Shown here in pieces: positions 52,491-61,321 of a stretch of 64,000 bases of DNA (positions within the stretch are counted from its first letter, which is position 1; every line of letters begins with the position of its first letter). The notes under the pieces are model-generated. The model was given only the letters and a program-made list of their open reading frames with translations. It searched no databases and was not told where the DNA came from. Source of the DNA: Streptomyces sp. TSRI0281 (GTDB lineage Bacteria > Actinomycetota > Actinomycetes > Streptomycetales > Streptomycetaceae); contig NZ_LWLE01000001.1 of the NCBI RefSeq assembly GCF_001905125.1, forward strand, positions 896,880 to 960,879. Reading direction: 5' to 3'. The translations under genes and the position numbers were made by a program.

Positions 52491-53947
52491 CCGGCGAGGA
52501 CGACGACGGCCGCGAGAGCCGGGGGCGCGACGACGAGGTACGGGGCGCGCCGCGCATACCGGCACCCCGTGGCGCCGCGGACGACCTCGACGACCTGGAC
52601 CTCGCCGCCGTCATGCGCAGGGCCTCCCTCCAGGACGTACGGCGCGAGCCCCCGGCGGAGGAACCCGCGCCCGAGGCGCCCACGCCGCAGGCGCCCCCAG
52701 CCGTCGAACGCGCGCCCGAGGCGCCCCCGGCCGCGGCATCGGCGCCGGTCTCCCCCGCGCCGGACGAGCACCCACCCGAGGCGCCCTCGGCCGAAGCGCC
52801 CGCCGCCCCTACGGAACCGGAGCCCGAGGTGATGTCGGCCGCGCCGGTCCTCTCCCACCAGGTCCTCAAATCCCTCCTCGGTGCCTGGGCCCTCTCGGCC
52901 TGCTCGGCCGGGGAGACCGCGGCCGTAGAGGATCACCTCACCGAGTGCGCCATCTGCGCGGACGAGGCCCTGCGGCTGCGCGACGCGGTGGGGCTGCTGC
53001 ACACCGACCGCTCCCTGGACCTCGACCCGACGCTGCGTTCCCGGGTGATCGACGGCTGCCTGGGGCGTCGTCCGGCCGAGATCCCCGTACCCGGCTGGGC
53101 CGCACCGTACGACGCCGAGACCGCGCGGCTCGATGCCCTGCTCCGGGACATCGGCGACGCGGAATGGCACGCCCCGGTGCGGCTGAAGTGGTTCGAGAGC
53201 GAGCGCGCGGTCCACCGCAGAACGACGGTCGCCGGGGTGATCGGCCATCTCACGGCAGTCGACGGGCTGGTCTCCGCGGCCCTCGGCCTCGACGACCCGG
53301 TCGGGACCGGCGATGTGCCGCTCTCCCCCACCGAGCGCACCGAAACGTACTGGTCGGCCGCGCGCCTGCCACCCACCCGGACCGTCCGTGAACCCTGGCG
53401 CGACCAGACCCACGAGCTGATCCGCACGGTGTCCTTCGCCGGCCGCGACATCGCGGACCACTCCGTCTCCTACGGGGACTTCGCCCTCCCGCTCCGGGAC
53501 TCGCTGCTGGACCGGGCGTTCGAGTGCTGGATGCACGGCGGGGACATCGCCGACGCCGTGGACTACCCGTACGGGGCACCGTCCGCCCCGCATCTCCACC
53601 GGATAATCGACCTGGCGGCCCGGCTGCTCCCGGCCGCCCTCGCCGGTCGCCGTCGTACGGGTCTGGCCGCACCGGCCAAGGAACTGGTCATGGCCGGTTC
53701 ACCGGGCCGCTCGCTCCATCTGGAGGTCGAGGGGCACGGCGGCGGCAACTGGTACATCGCGCTGGACTCCCCGGCCGCCGTCGGCTCCCCCGATCACGCG
53801 GTGGCACAGGTCGCGCTCGACGGGGTGGAGTTCTGCCGGCTGGTCGCGGGCCACATCTCGCCGGTGGACGCGGCGGCGGGCCAGGAGGGCGACCGCGAGG
53901 CGATCCGCGACGTGCTGTTCGCGGCGGCCTCGCTCAGCCGCCTGTAG
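52487..53947 (+). CDS. Zinc-finger anti-sigma factor fused to mycothiol-binding (MDMPI) domain
   Basis: 486 aa. A Pro/Ala/Glu-rich linker covers about 52-115. The zinc-finger anti-sigma motif H150-x3-C154-x2-C157 sits in AVEDHLTECAICADEA. A mycothiol maleylpyruvate isomerase-like/DinB fold covers about 200-480 (ESERAVHRRTTVAGVIGHLTAVD; FECWMHGGDIADAV). This suggests a redox- or mycothiol-sensing anti-sigma factor. No membrane helix is evident. Coupled to the sigma gene. Confidence 0.85.
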   Translation: MTGEDDDGRESRGRDDEVRGAPRIPAPRGAADDLDDLDLAAVMRRASLQDVRREPPAEEPAPEAPTPQAPPAVERAPEAPPAAASAPVSPAPDEHPPEAPSAEAPAAPTEPEPEVMSAAPVLSHQVLKSLLGAWALSACSAGETAAVEDHLTECAICADEALRLRDAVGLLHTDRSLDLDPTLRSRVIDGCLGRRPAEIPVPGWAAPYDAETARLDALLRDIGDAEWHAPVRLKWFESERAVHRRTTVAGVIGHLTAVDGLVSAALGLDDPVGTGDVPLSPTERTETYWSAARLPPTRTVREPWRDQTHELIRTVSFAGRDIADHSVSYGDFALPLRDSLLDRAFECWMHGGDIADAVDYPYGAPSAPHLHRIIDLAARLLPAALAGRRRTGLAAPAKELVMAGSPGRSLHLEVEGHGGGNWYIALDSPAAVGSPDHAVAQVALDGVEFCRLVAGHISPVDAAAGQEGDREAIRDVLFAAASLSRL

Positions 53948-54037
53948 ACAGCCCTTGGCGCCCGACCGGCAGGTGCGACCGGCCGGCAGGTGCGACCGGC
54001 CCGACCGGTCGAGCTGTTCGAGCCGGTCGCGGTCCCG

Positions 54038-54931
54038 CTACGCGAAGATCACCGTACGGCGGCCGTTGAGCAGAATCCGCCGCTCCGCGTGCCACTTCAC
54101 CGCGCGCGCGAGCGCCTGGCACTCCACGTCGCGGCCGATCGCCACGAGCTGGTCCGGCGTCACGTCGTGGCCGACCCGCTCGACCTCCTGCTCGATGATC
54201 GGGCCCTCGTCGAGGTCAGCGGTCACATAGTGCGCGGTCGCGCCGATCAGCTTCACACCGCGCGCATGGGCCTGGTGGTACGGCTTCGCGCCCTTGAAGC
54301 TCGGCAGGAACGAGTGGTGGATGTTGATGATCCGGCCGCTCAGCCGCTTGCAGAGGTCGTCCGAGAGGACCTGCATGTACCGGGCCAGGACGACCAGTTC
54401 GACGTCCTCCTCGCGCACCAGCTCCAGCAGCCGCGCCTCGGCGTCCGCCTTGTTCTCCTTGGTCACCGGAAGGTGCCGGAAGGGGATGCCGTACGAGGCG
54501 ACGAGCTCGGCGAACTCCGTGTGATTGGAGACGACGGCCGCGATCTCGACCGGCAGCGCGCCGATCCGGGAGCGGAACAGCAGGTCGTTCAGGCAGTGCC
54601 CGAACCTGCTGACCATCAGCACGATCCGCATCCGGTCCGAGGACCGGTGGATCTGCCAGTCCATCCGGAAGGAGTCCCCGATGGCCGCGAAGCTGGCCCG
54701 CAGCTTGTCCACCGTCACCGGGGAGTCCGCCGAGAAGTGGACGCGCATGAAGAACAGACCCGTGTCGTGGTCGCCGAACTGCTGACTGTCCTCGATGTTG
54801 CACCCGGTCATGAAGAGATAGCTCGACACGGCGTGCACGATGCCCTGTTTGTCGGGGCACGAAAGGGTGAGGACGTACTGCTCGGATACGGCGTCCGAGG
54901 CGGCGGGAGAGGCGGGCTGCGGCGCGGTCAT
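54038..54931 (-). CDS. purU: Formyltetrahydrofolate deformylase
   Basis: 297 aa. An ACT domain at about 18-95 (YVLTLSCPDKQGIVHAVSS) precedes the formyltransferase-like domain with catalytic N203 and H205 (INIHHSFLPSF) and D241 (DEGPI). It releases formate from 10-formyltetrahydrofolate for purine and one-carbon balance. ATG 54931 (MTAPQPAS) is typical. Short CGACCGG repeats lie between it and the convergent anti-sigma gene. Confidence 0.93.
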   Translation of the reverse strand: MTAPQPASPAASDAVSEQYVLTLSCPDKQGIVHAVSSYLFMTGCNIEDSQQFGDHDTGLFFMRVHFSADSPVTVDKLRASFAAIGDSFRMDWQIHRSSDRMRIVLMVSRFGHCLNDLLFRSRIGALPVEIAAVVSNHTEFAELVASYGIPFRHLPVTKENKADAEARLLELVREEDVELVVLARYMQVLSDDLCKRLSGRIINIHHSFLPSFKGAKPYHQAHARGVKLIGATAHYVTADLDEGPIIEQEVERVGHDVTPDQLVAIGRDVECQALARAVKWHAERRILLNGRRTVIFA

Positions 54932-54959
54932 CCCCGTAGGGTGCCACACCCGCCCGGTC

Positions 54960-55406
54960 TCAGGCGGCCCTGGTCATGATGCGGATGACGTCCAGGGAAC
55001 GGGGCGGGATGTCCGGATCCTCGGCGTCGTTCGTGGCGAGCATCACATGCGCCTCGCGGGCCGCCCGGACGGCCTCCGGCCATCCGTGATGTTCCAGATA
55101 GGCGGATACGGGGGCGTCCGCGCCGACCTGGTGCATGATGCGCAGCACCCGCAGCGCGGCGACATCGACGGCGGCGGCCTCACCGGAGTCCCGGAAGATC
55201 GTCCCGACGTATTTCTCGGCGGACCAGTTGTCGAGCCAGGTGTCCTCGACCAGGCGGTACACGGCGTCGGTGACGTCCCCGTACCCTTCCCGGCCGGCCA
55301 GCCAGCACTCGTGGTGGAAGGTGGGGTCGGAGAGCATGTGCAGCGCCGAGCGCACGTTGGTGCGCCAGCGCCACCACGGCATGTCATTGAGCGGCATGCC
55401 GCCCAT
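54960..55406 (-). CDS. SCO4402-family hypothetical protein
   Basis: 148 aa, no known domain. WWRWRTNVRSALHMLSDPTFHHECWL and VEDTWLDNWSAEKYVGTIF are distinctive conserved blocks that I associate with the actinobacterial SCO4402 family. Function unknown. ATG 55406 (MGGMPLNDM) is chosen over the upstream GTG 55457, whose residues are low complexity; neither has a strong ribosome site. Confidence 0.7.
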   Translation of the reverse strand: MGGMPLNDMPWWRWRTNVRSALHMLSDPTFHHECWLAGREGYGDVTDAVYRLVEDTWLDNWSAEKYVGTIFRDSGEAAAVDVAALRVLRIMHQVGADAPVSAYLEHHGWPEAVRAAREAHVMLATNDAEDPDIPPRSLDVIRIMTRAA

Positions 55407-55568
55407 GGTGGAGGAGCGACGGCCGCGACGGGAAGTGTTCTCCGAACCTTGCTGCACGGTTGTCGATCGTACGTTCCCTTTTCCCGTGTGCGTACGGGCC
55501 CCCGCAATTCACCTCGATGTCACCGAGCGTTGAACGGAGCACTCTGCGGCGTTACCCGAGGGGCGGAA

Positions 55569-56858
55569 ATGTACAGACCTATGACCGGACGGCGACGCCC
55601 CACCTCCCCCCGCCCCTACAGGTTCCTCACATGTACGGCGGCGGCCGGGGCAGTCCTGATATCCGGCTGCGGTGTGCTCCCTGGGGCCTCGGGGGGCTCC
55701 AGGGGGCCCGTCACCGTGATGACGTGGGCGCCCGACCGTTCGGAGGACGCCGACGCGGTGAACATGTCGGGGATGCCGGCGATGGCGAAGACGTACGCCC
55801 GCTGGGTCAACGAGCGGGGCGGCATGGGCGGGCACGAGCTGCGCGTGATCGTCTGCAACGAGGGCGACACCTCCGTCGGCGCGGAGAAGTGCGCCCGGGA
55901 CGCGGTCCGGCGGAAGGTGACCGCGGTCGTCGGGTCCTACAGCCGGCACGGACGGTCCTTCATGGCCCCGCTGGAGGCCGCCGGAATTCCGTACATCGGT
56001 GGGTACGGGGCCTCCGACGAGGAGTTCACCAGCTATGTCTCCTACCCGGTCAACGGCGGCCAGTCGGCGCTCCTGGCGGGCAACGGCAAGCAGCTGGCGG
56101 CCGGTTGCGACCAGGTGTCGCTGGTGCGGCCCGACTCGATCGCCGGCGACGGTATGCCCTCGCTCCTCAACACCAGCCTCCTGGCGGCCGACCGGCCCGA
56201 GGCCGTCGACATCCTGGCCCCGGAAACCGCCACGTCGTACGCCGACCAGGCGACGAAGGCGCTGGAGCAGGCGGGCGACGGCTGTGTGACGGCGGTGCTC
56301 GGCGAACGCACGGAGACCTTCTTCGACTCCTTCCGCCGGCTCGAACCGGAAGGCGGCGGAGTGCGGATCTCCTCCGTGCTCGGCAGCGTCGGCCAGCCGC
56401 TCATCGACCGCACGGGCGGCCGGAACAGCCCGTTCGAAGGGGCCTACGTCACCGGCTGGTACCCGGATTCGGGCGACGCGCGCTGGGACGGGATGCGCGA
56501 GGTGATCCGGAAGCACGCGTTCGGCGACAACCGCGTCGACCCGGAGGACACGGGCGTGCAGACCACCTGGATCGCGTACACGGCGCTGAAGGCCGTCGTC
56601 GAGTCGCTCGGCGACTCCACGGTCACCTCCGGCCGGGTCACCGCCGCCCTCAACCACGGTGTGCGGGTCGACACCGGCGGACTGACCCCGGTCCTGCGCT
56701 GGCGCTACAAGGACATGGTCGGCTCATCCGCGTATCCGCGCATCGTCAACGGGAAGGTGACGTTCCAGGTGGTCCGTGAAGGCCGTCTCGTCGCCGACAG
56801 GAAGGGCTTCGTGGATGTCACGGAGACCCTGTCCGACGCCCCGAACACCGTGGGCTGA
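55569..56858 (+). CDS. Periplasmic substrate-binding lipoprotein (branched-chain amino acid type)
   Basis: 429 aa. Lipoprotein signal with lipobox LISGC at about 30-34 after a basic N-terminus. The LivJ-like Periplas_BP_6 fold follows (VMTWAPDRSEDADAVN; AVVGSYSRHGRSFMAPLEAAGIPYIGG; CVTAVLGERTETFFDSF). No permease or ATPase gene is adjacent, so it may act alone as a sensor or pair with distant subunits. ATG 55569 or 55581 is possible. Terminated by a long hairpin. Confidence 0.83.
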   Translation: MYRPMTGRRRPTSPRPYRFLTCTAAAGAVLISGCGVLPGASGGSRGPVTVMTWAPDRSEDADAVNMSGMPAMAKTYARWVNERGGMGGHELRVIVCNEGDTSVGAEKCARDAVRRKVTAVVGSYSRHGRSFMAPLEAAGIPYIGGYGASDEEFTSYVSYPVNGGQSALLAGNGKQLAAGCDQVSLVRPDSIAGDGMPSLLNTSLLAADRPEAVDILAPETATSYADQATKALEQAGDGCVTAVLGERTETFFDSFRRLEPEGGGVRISSVLGSVGQPLIDRTGGRNSPFEGAYVTGWYPDSGDARWDGMREVIRKHAFGDNRVDPEDTGVQTTWIAYTALKAVVESLGDSTVTSGRVTAALNHGVRVDTGGLTPVLRWRYKDMVGSSAYPRIVNGKVTFQVVREGRLVADRKGFVDVTETLSDAPNTVG

Positions 56859-56902
56859 GCCGCCGGTCGGCTCTCCGGCGGACCTTCAGCGGCTCTTCGT
56901 GC

Positions 56903-56974
56903 CTCCTGCGGGCCTTCGGCTCCCCGACAGCCGGTCGGCTCTCCGGCTGCCGGAGAGCCGAAGGCCCGCAGGAG
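56903..56974. terminator. 20-bp-stem bidirectional terminator with inner hairpin
   Basis: Perfect 20-base arms (56903-56922 and 56955-56974) flank a 32-base loop that itself holds an AGCCGG/CCGGCT stem. It sits between the convergent substrate-binding lipoprotein and glutamine-rich protein genes. Confidence 0.85.
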
Positions 56975-56986
56975 AGCCGCCGCAGC

Positions 56987-58669
56987 TCAGAGCTGGGTCG
57001 GGGCGTGCTTGGTCAGGCCGTACTTCTCGGCGATGGCGTTCCACAGCGGCGACGCCTTGGCCTTGGCCTTGCTCGCGTCACCGCTGCGCATGGTGGCCTG
57101 CACCGTCTCGTTGGTCGACCTGGCCTTGCCGCCCTTGCACACCTTCTTGTTGTTCTTGGCCTGCCCGGCCCACGCGGCGTAATGGTCGTCGGCCGACGCG
57201 GACGCCTCCCACGCCTTGGTCAGCGAGGCGGTCAGCGCGGCATGGTCGGGCAGCTTGTCCACCGTGAGCCCCTGGAGCCTGGTCACCAGATCACGTCGCT
57301 GCTGGGCCGCGCCCTTCAGATCGGTGGCCGCCTGGTCCAGCGCCTGGCAGGACTTGATCTTCTCCACGGCGCCGATCACCGCGGAACGGCTGTTGTTGCT
57401 GTCGGCCAGCAGCTTGTCGAGCGCCTGGGCCTGCGGCTCGGCGGGGTCGGCCGCCTGGGTGCCGGTCTTCTCGGCCGAGGGACTCTGCGCGGACACCGGC
57501 TGCTTGTCGTCCTTCTTGTCGTCGTCGCCACCGCTCATCAGCGCGCCCGCGCCGAGCCCGATGACGGCGCAGCCGGCGACGACCGCGGCGATCAGCGCGA
57601 CGTGCGGGCGCCGCTTGCGCGGCGCGGGGCCGCCGTCCTGATGCTGCTGCGGCGGCTCCTGCGGCCCGCCCGCCCCCGGGAAGGCCTGAGGTCCCGGCCG
57701 GTACGCCTGCGGGGCCTGCGGCGGCAACTGCCCGCTCGGCGGCCCCTGCTGCTGCGCCTGGTACTGCTGCTGCGGATCCGGCTGCTGCCCCTGCTGCTGC
57801 GCGGGGTCGAAGTGCGGCATCTGCTGCGTGGCACCCGCGGGCGCCTCGTTGCGGAACAGGTTGTCGAACTCCGCGGGCGGCTGCCGGTCCCCCGGCGCCC
57901 CCGGCCTGATCCCGTACGGGGCACCCCCGGGCACCGGCGGTATGTACTGCGTCGCGTCCGCGTCCGCCGCCTGCGGGGCGGGGCCGGACTGCGGCACCTG
58001 CCCCATGTACGCCGTGGACTCGGCGGACCGCTCGGGCGGCAGCCCACCGGCACCGGGCCCACCCGGAACCGGTCCGGGCCCACCGGGAACGGGCGCGATG
58101 AACTGCGTGGCGTCCGCGTCCCCGCCGGGCGCGCCGGCAACGGCGCCCGGTCCCGCCTCGGGCGGCAGCGGCTGCGCGTACGGCTGGGGCCGCCCCTGCT
58201 GCGGAGGCTGCTGATACGCGCCCGGCTGCTGCTGCGGCGCCTGCTGGTACGCACCGGGCTGCTGGGGCTGCTGGTACGCACCCGGCTGCTGCGGTTGCTG
58301 ATACGACCCGGGCTGCTGCGGCTGCTGATACGGGTCGGGCTGCTGGGGCTGCTGGTACGCACCCGGCTGCTGAGGCTGCTGGTACGGCCCCGGCTGCGCG
58401 GGCGGCAACTGCTGCGCCTGCGGATATCCCTGCCCGCCCGGCCCCTGCTGCCCCGGTGCCTGGGCGTCCGGGTGCGGTGGCTGAGCAGTCTGCGGCCCCC
58501 AGGGCTGCCCCCATGGCTGCCCGCCCGCCGGCACGGCCTGCTCGGCCGGGCCGCCCGCGTCGCCCCCAGGGATCCACGGGGCACCACCGTCTGCGGGCAG
58601 CACGACCCCTTCGTGCGCGGGCCGTACAGCAGGGAGCTGCCGCTCGTCACCCTGTCCGCTCTGCGTCAC
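56987..58669 (-). CDS. Gln/Pro-rich repeat membrane-anchored protein
   Basis: 560 aa, no enzyme domain recognised. Residues about 85-165 are tandem 8-9-residue PQQPGAYQQ-type repeats. Two ADATQ(F/Y)I-PPVPGG sequences follow. A single membrane helix lies at about 357-377 (HVALIAAVVAGCAVIGLGAGALM) after an RKRRP stop. The extracellular part is helical with two Cys (KSCQAL, KKVCKGG). This looks like a Streptomyces membrane-anchored scaffold or stress protein. GTG with TAGGAG upstream. Confidence 0.75.
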   Translation of the reverse strand: MTQSGQGDERQLPAVRPAHEGVVLPADGGAPWIPGGDAGGPAEQAVPAGGQPWGQPWGPQTAQPPHPDAQAPGQQGPGGQGYPQAQQLPPAQPGPYQQPQQPGAYQQPQQPDPYQQPQQPGSYQQPQQPGAYQQPQQPGAYQQAPQQQPGAYQQPPQQGRPQPYAQPLPPEAGPGAVAGAPGGDADATQFIAPVPGGPGPVPGGPGAGGLPPERSAESTAYMGQVPQSGPAPQAADADATQYIPPVPGGAPYGIRPGAPGDRQPPAEFDNLFRNEAPAGATQQMPHFDPAQQQGQQPDPQQQYQAQQQGPPSGQLPPQAPQAYRPGPQAFPGAGGPQEPPQQHQDGGPAPRKRRPHVALIAAVVAGCAVIGLGAGALMSGGDDDKKDDKQPVSAQSPSAEKTGTQAADPAEPQAQALDKLLADSNNSRSAVIGAVEKIKSCQALDQAATDLKGAAQQRRDLVTRLQGLTVDKLPDHAALTASLTKAWEASASADDHYAAWAGQAKNNKKVCKGGKARSTNETVQATMRSGDASKAKAKASPLWNAIAEKYGLTKHAPTQL

Positions 58670-58822
58670 CGGGACTCCTACGTGTAAACCTACGGAATCG
58701 TCGGCTCACGCTATCGGGTGGTCGCCCGCCTCCGCCAAGCGCGTGATGCCACTCACCACCCCTTCACACGCCGGGTAACACCGAGCGCTCTTAAGACGCT
58801 GTTAAGGGGCGACTTCCCGATT

Positions 58823-58902
58823 CCGCGGTTCGGACCGCGGTGCCGCCGCGGATCGGCCGCGGTTCGGACTGCGGTGCCGCCGCGGTTCGGGCCGCGGTTC
58901 GG
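58823..58902. repeat. 34-bp tandem repeat (CCGCGGTTCGG...)
   Basis: Two full units (58823-58856, 58857-58890) and an 11-base partial, close to the 3' end of the TPR regulator gene. The rest of this 253-base gap (58670-58822) holds the upstream region of the glutamine-rich protein and TTAAGACGCTGTTAAGG; no gene is visible. Confidence 0.75.
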
Positions 58903-58922
58903 GCCGCCCCCGTGACCTCTTC

Positions 58923-60305
58923 TCAGGCCGCCTGAAGCTCCAGTCGCGCGCCGAACTCCCGTACCGCCGCCTCGTCCCCGTACGGCAGGAGCCGCTGCTG
59001 GAGGTCATCGAGATATTCCGCACCCCGGCTGGAGCGCACCGTTCCCAGCAGCTCCATCGCCCGCATCCCCGTGTGGCAGGCCCGCTCCACCTCGCGCTGC
59101 TGCACCTGAGCCGTGGCCAGGAGCACCAGCCCGATGCCGCGACGCCGCGTCCGGGACTCCGGCAGGGCGGCCAGGGCCTCCTTCGCCCGGCGCGCGGCGG
59201 GTTCCGCCTGCCCCAGGTCGCGGTGGCAGTGCGCCAGCTCGTCCGCGAGATACCCCGCGTCGAAGTGGGCGATCCAGTCCGGGTCGTCACCGGTGTCCGG
59301 GTCGGCGTGCTCCATGGCCGCCAACGCCCGGCCCGCCACCGCCTGGCAGGTGCGGGCGTCGCCCAGCAGCGCGTGTCCGCGGGCCTCCGCCGCGTGGAAC
59401 ATCGCTTCCGCCCTCGGCGTCACCCGTCCGCGCGCCCCCTCCTGCGCGGCCCGTGCCAACTGGGCGATCTCCCTGGGGTTGCCGAGCTGCGCGGCGAGGT
59501 GGCTCATCGACGCGGCCAGCACATAGCCGCCGTACGCCCGGTCCCCCGCGGCCTGGGCCAGGCGCAGCGCCTGGATGTAGTACCGCTGGGCGAGGCCCGG
59601 CTGGCCGGTGTCGATCGCCATGTAGCCGCCGAGCTCGGTGAGCCGTGCGACCGCGCCGAACAGCTCCCGGCCGACCGCCTCGCGATACGCCCCCGAAAGC
59701 AGCCCGGAGACCACGCTGTTGAGGTAGTGGACCAGCACCGGACGCACATGTCCGCTGCCGAAACGGTGGTCGAGGTCGACGAGCGCGGCCGTCATCGCCC
59801 GTACCGCCTCCACGTCCGACATGCCGACGCGCGCCCCGGCCGTCCGGGCGACCTGCGGGTCGGCGCCCGTGATCAGCCAGTCCCTGCTGGGTTCCACGAG
59901 GGCGGAGGCGGCCACCGTCGAACCGGTCAGCAGATCGCGGCGGCCCACATCGCTGCGCCACAGCTCGCAGACCTGCTCGATCGCGCCCATCACCGTCGGC
60001 GCGAACTGGAGGCCGACGCCGGAGGCCAGATTCTTGCCGTTGGCCATGCCGATCTCGTCGATCGTGACCGTACGGCCGAGCTTGCGTCCGAGCGCCTCGG
60101 CGATGATTCCCGGTGCCCTGCCGCGTGGTTGCTGACCGCGCAGCCACCGGGCCACGGACGTCTTGTCGTAACGGAGATCGAGTCCGCGTTCGGCGCCGAC
60201 CATGTTGACGCGTCGTGCGAGACCCGCGTTGGAGCAAGCCGCTTCCTGAATGAGTGTCTGAAGCCGTTCGTTCGGCTGGCGGGCTACGAGTGGCCTGGCT
60301 GCCAT
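58923..60305 (-). CDS. NsdA-like TPR regulatory protein
   Basis: 460 aa. An N-terminal XRE-like DNA-binding or protein-interaction region covers about 10-75 (LARRVNMVGAERGLDLRYDKTSVARWLRG). A long array of TPR-like helices covers about 160-450 (GLAQRYYIQALRLAQAAGDRAYGG; LGQAEPAARRAKEALAAL). This is the NsdA-type family, negative regulators of sporulation and antibiotics in S. coelicolor. Which paralogue this is cannot be told. ATG 60305 has AAGGGGG upstream. Confidence 0.82.
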   Translation of the reverse strand: MAARPLVARQPNERLQTLIQEAACSNAGLARRVNMVGAERGLDLRYDKTSVARWLRGQQPRGRAPGIIAEALGRKLGRTVTIDEIGMANGKNLASGVGLQFAPTVMGAIEQVCELWRSDVGRRDLLTGSTVAASALVEPSRDWLITGADPQVARTAGARVGMSDVEAVRAMTAALVDLDHRFGSGHVRPVLVHYLNSVVSGLLSGAYREAVGRELFGAVARLTELGGYMAIDTGQPGLAQRYYIQALRLAQAAGDRAYGGYVLAASMSHLAAQLGNPREIAQLARAAQEGARGRVTPRAEAMFHAAEARGHALLGDARTCQAVAGRALAAMEHADPDTGDDPDWIAHFDAGYLADELAHCHRDLGQAEPAARRAKEALAALPESRTRRRGIGLVLLATAQVQQREVERACHTGMRAMELLGTVRSSRGAEYLDDLQQRLLPYGDEAAVREFGARLELQAA

Positions 60306-60605
60306 GTTTCCCCCTTGATGGACAGAGATGGATTCGCGTGATGCGCGGAGACAGAGATGGATGGATACGCGGTGATCGATGAACGGATCACTGCCCGGCG
60401 GATACACAAGAAATGCGCATATTCCAACGGCATTCGGTACGAGCACGGCGAGTTGCTCAGTTCTGCATGGGGCTACCCACACACTGACGCACCGCCGCAC
60501 GCGCGCCCCCGCCCATGCATCCATGCGCCCCGTACGGGGGACCGATGCGCCGTGACGCGTACGCCACGCCCGTAACCCCAGGTGGCGGCGGGAGTTGTGC
60601 TCTGC
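60306..60605. other. 300-base divergent control region with direct repeat and palindrome
   Basis: It lies between the NsdA-like and primase-like genes. GACAGAGATGGAT repeats exactly at 60321-60333 and 60350-60362. GTGATC (60372-60377) and GATCAC (60386-60391) form a 6-base-arm palindrome. An AT-rich stretch (60395-60440) follows. Both promoters are probably here. Confidence 0.55.
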
Positions 60606-61283
60606 GTGGAAGAGACCATCGGAGTCACGAAGCAGGCGCACGTCCCCCAACAGCGAGGCGAGCAACTGCTCGACGCCGCCGTGCGGTACACGGAAGAGCG
60701 CCACTGGGACGTGTTCCCCGGCACCTGGCTGGAGGCGGTGGGCGGCCGGGAGCGCTGCTCCTGCGAGGACGACGGCTGTGCCGCCCCCGGAGCGCACGCT
60801 CCCCGGCCCGACTGGGCGGGCCAGGCGACCGGCAGCGCCGCCGCCGCCCGCCGGATGTGGTCCAAGCACCCCAGGGCCTCGGTCCTGCTGCCGACCGGAC
60901 GGACCTTCGACGCGATCGACGTTCCCGAGTCCGCGGGCTTCCTGGCGCTGGCCCGGATGGAGCGGATGGGTCTGACGCTCGGCCCGGTCACCTGCACCCC
61001 CGACCGCCGGATGCTGTTCTTCGTCCTGCCCGGCGCCGCGGTCAAGGTCGCCGAGCTGGTACGGACCCTGGGCTGGAACGCCGGGGCGATCGACCTGGTG
61101 GGCCACGGCGACGGCCACTACGTGGCGGGGCCGCCGACCCGGGTCGGGGGACGCGGCGCCGTGCAGTGGGCGCGCCGCCCCACCCACGCCAACCGGTGGC
61201 TGCCGGATGCCGAGGAGCTGATCAGCCCGCTCGCCTACGCCTGCGCGCGCGAGGCGGCGGACGCTCGGGCACGCCTTTCGTAG
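60606..61283 (+). CDS. Bifunctional primase/polymerase (prim-pol) N-domain-like protein
   Basis: 225 aa. WDVFPGTWLEAV, the Cys/His cluster CSCEDDGCAAPGAH and RASVLLPTGRTFDAIDVP match the prim-pol domain common as small Streptomyces proteins. The helicase half of true replicases is missing, so its role is uncertain. GTG 60606 (VEETIGV) is chosen over 60582 and 60597 because the protein family usually begins near EETIG; GGGAG at 60590-60594 is 11 bases upstream. Confidence 0.75.
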   Translation: MEETIGVTKQAHVPQQRGEQLLDAAVRYTEERHWDVFPGTWLEAVGGRERCSCEDDGCAAPGAHAPRPDWAGQATGSAAAARRMWSKHPRASVLLPTGRTFDAIDVPESAGFLALARMERMGLTLGPVTCTPDRRMLFFVLPGAAVKVAELVRTLGWNAGAIDLVGHGDGHYVAGPPTRVGGRGAVQWARRPTHANRWLPDAEELISPLAYACAREAADARARLS

Positions 61284-61321
61284 GGTGGTCCCCACAGATG
61301 GGGATATCGAAAGGCTGTGCC

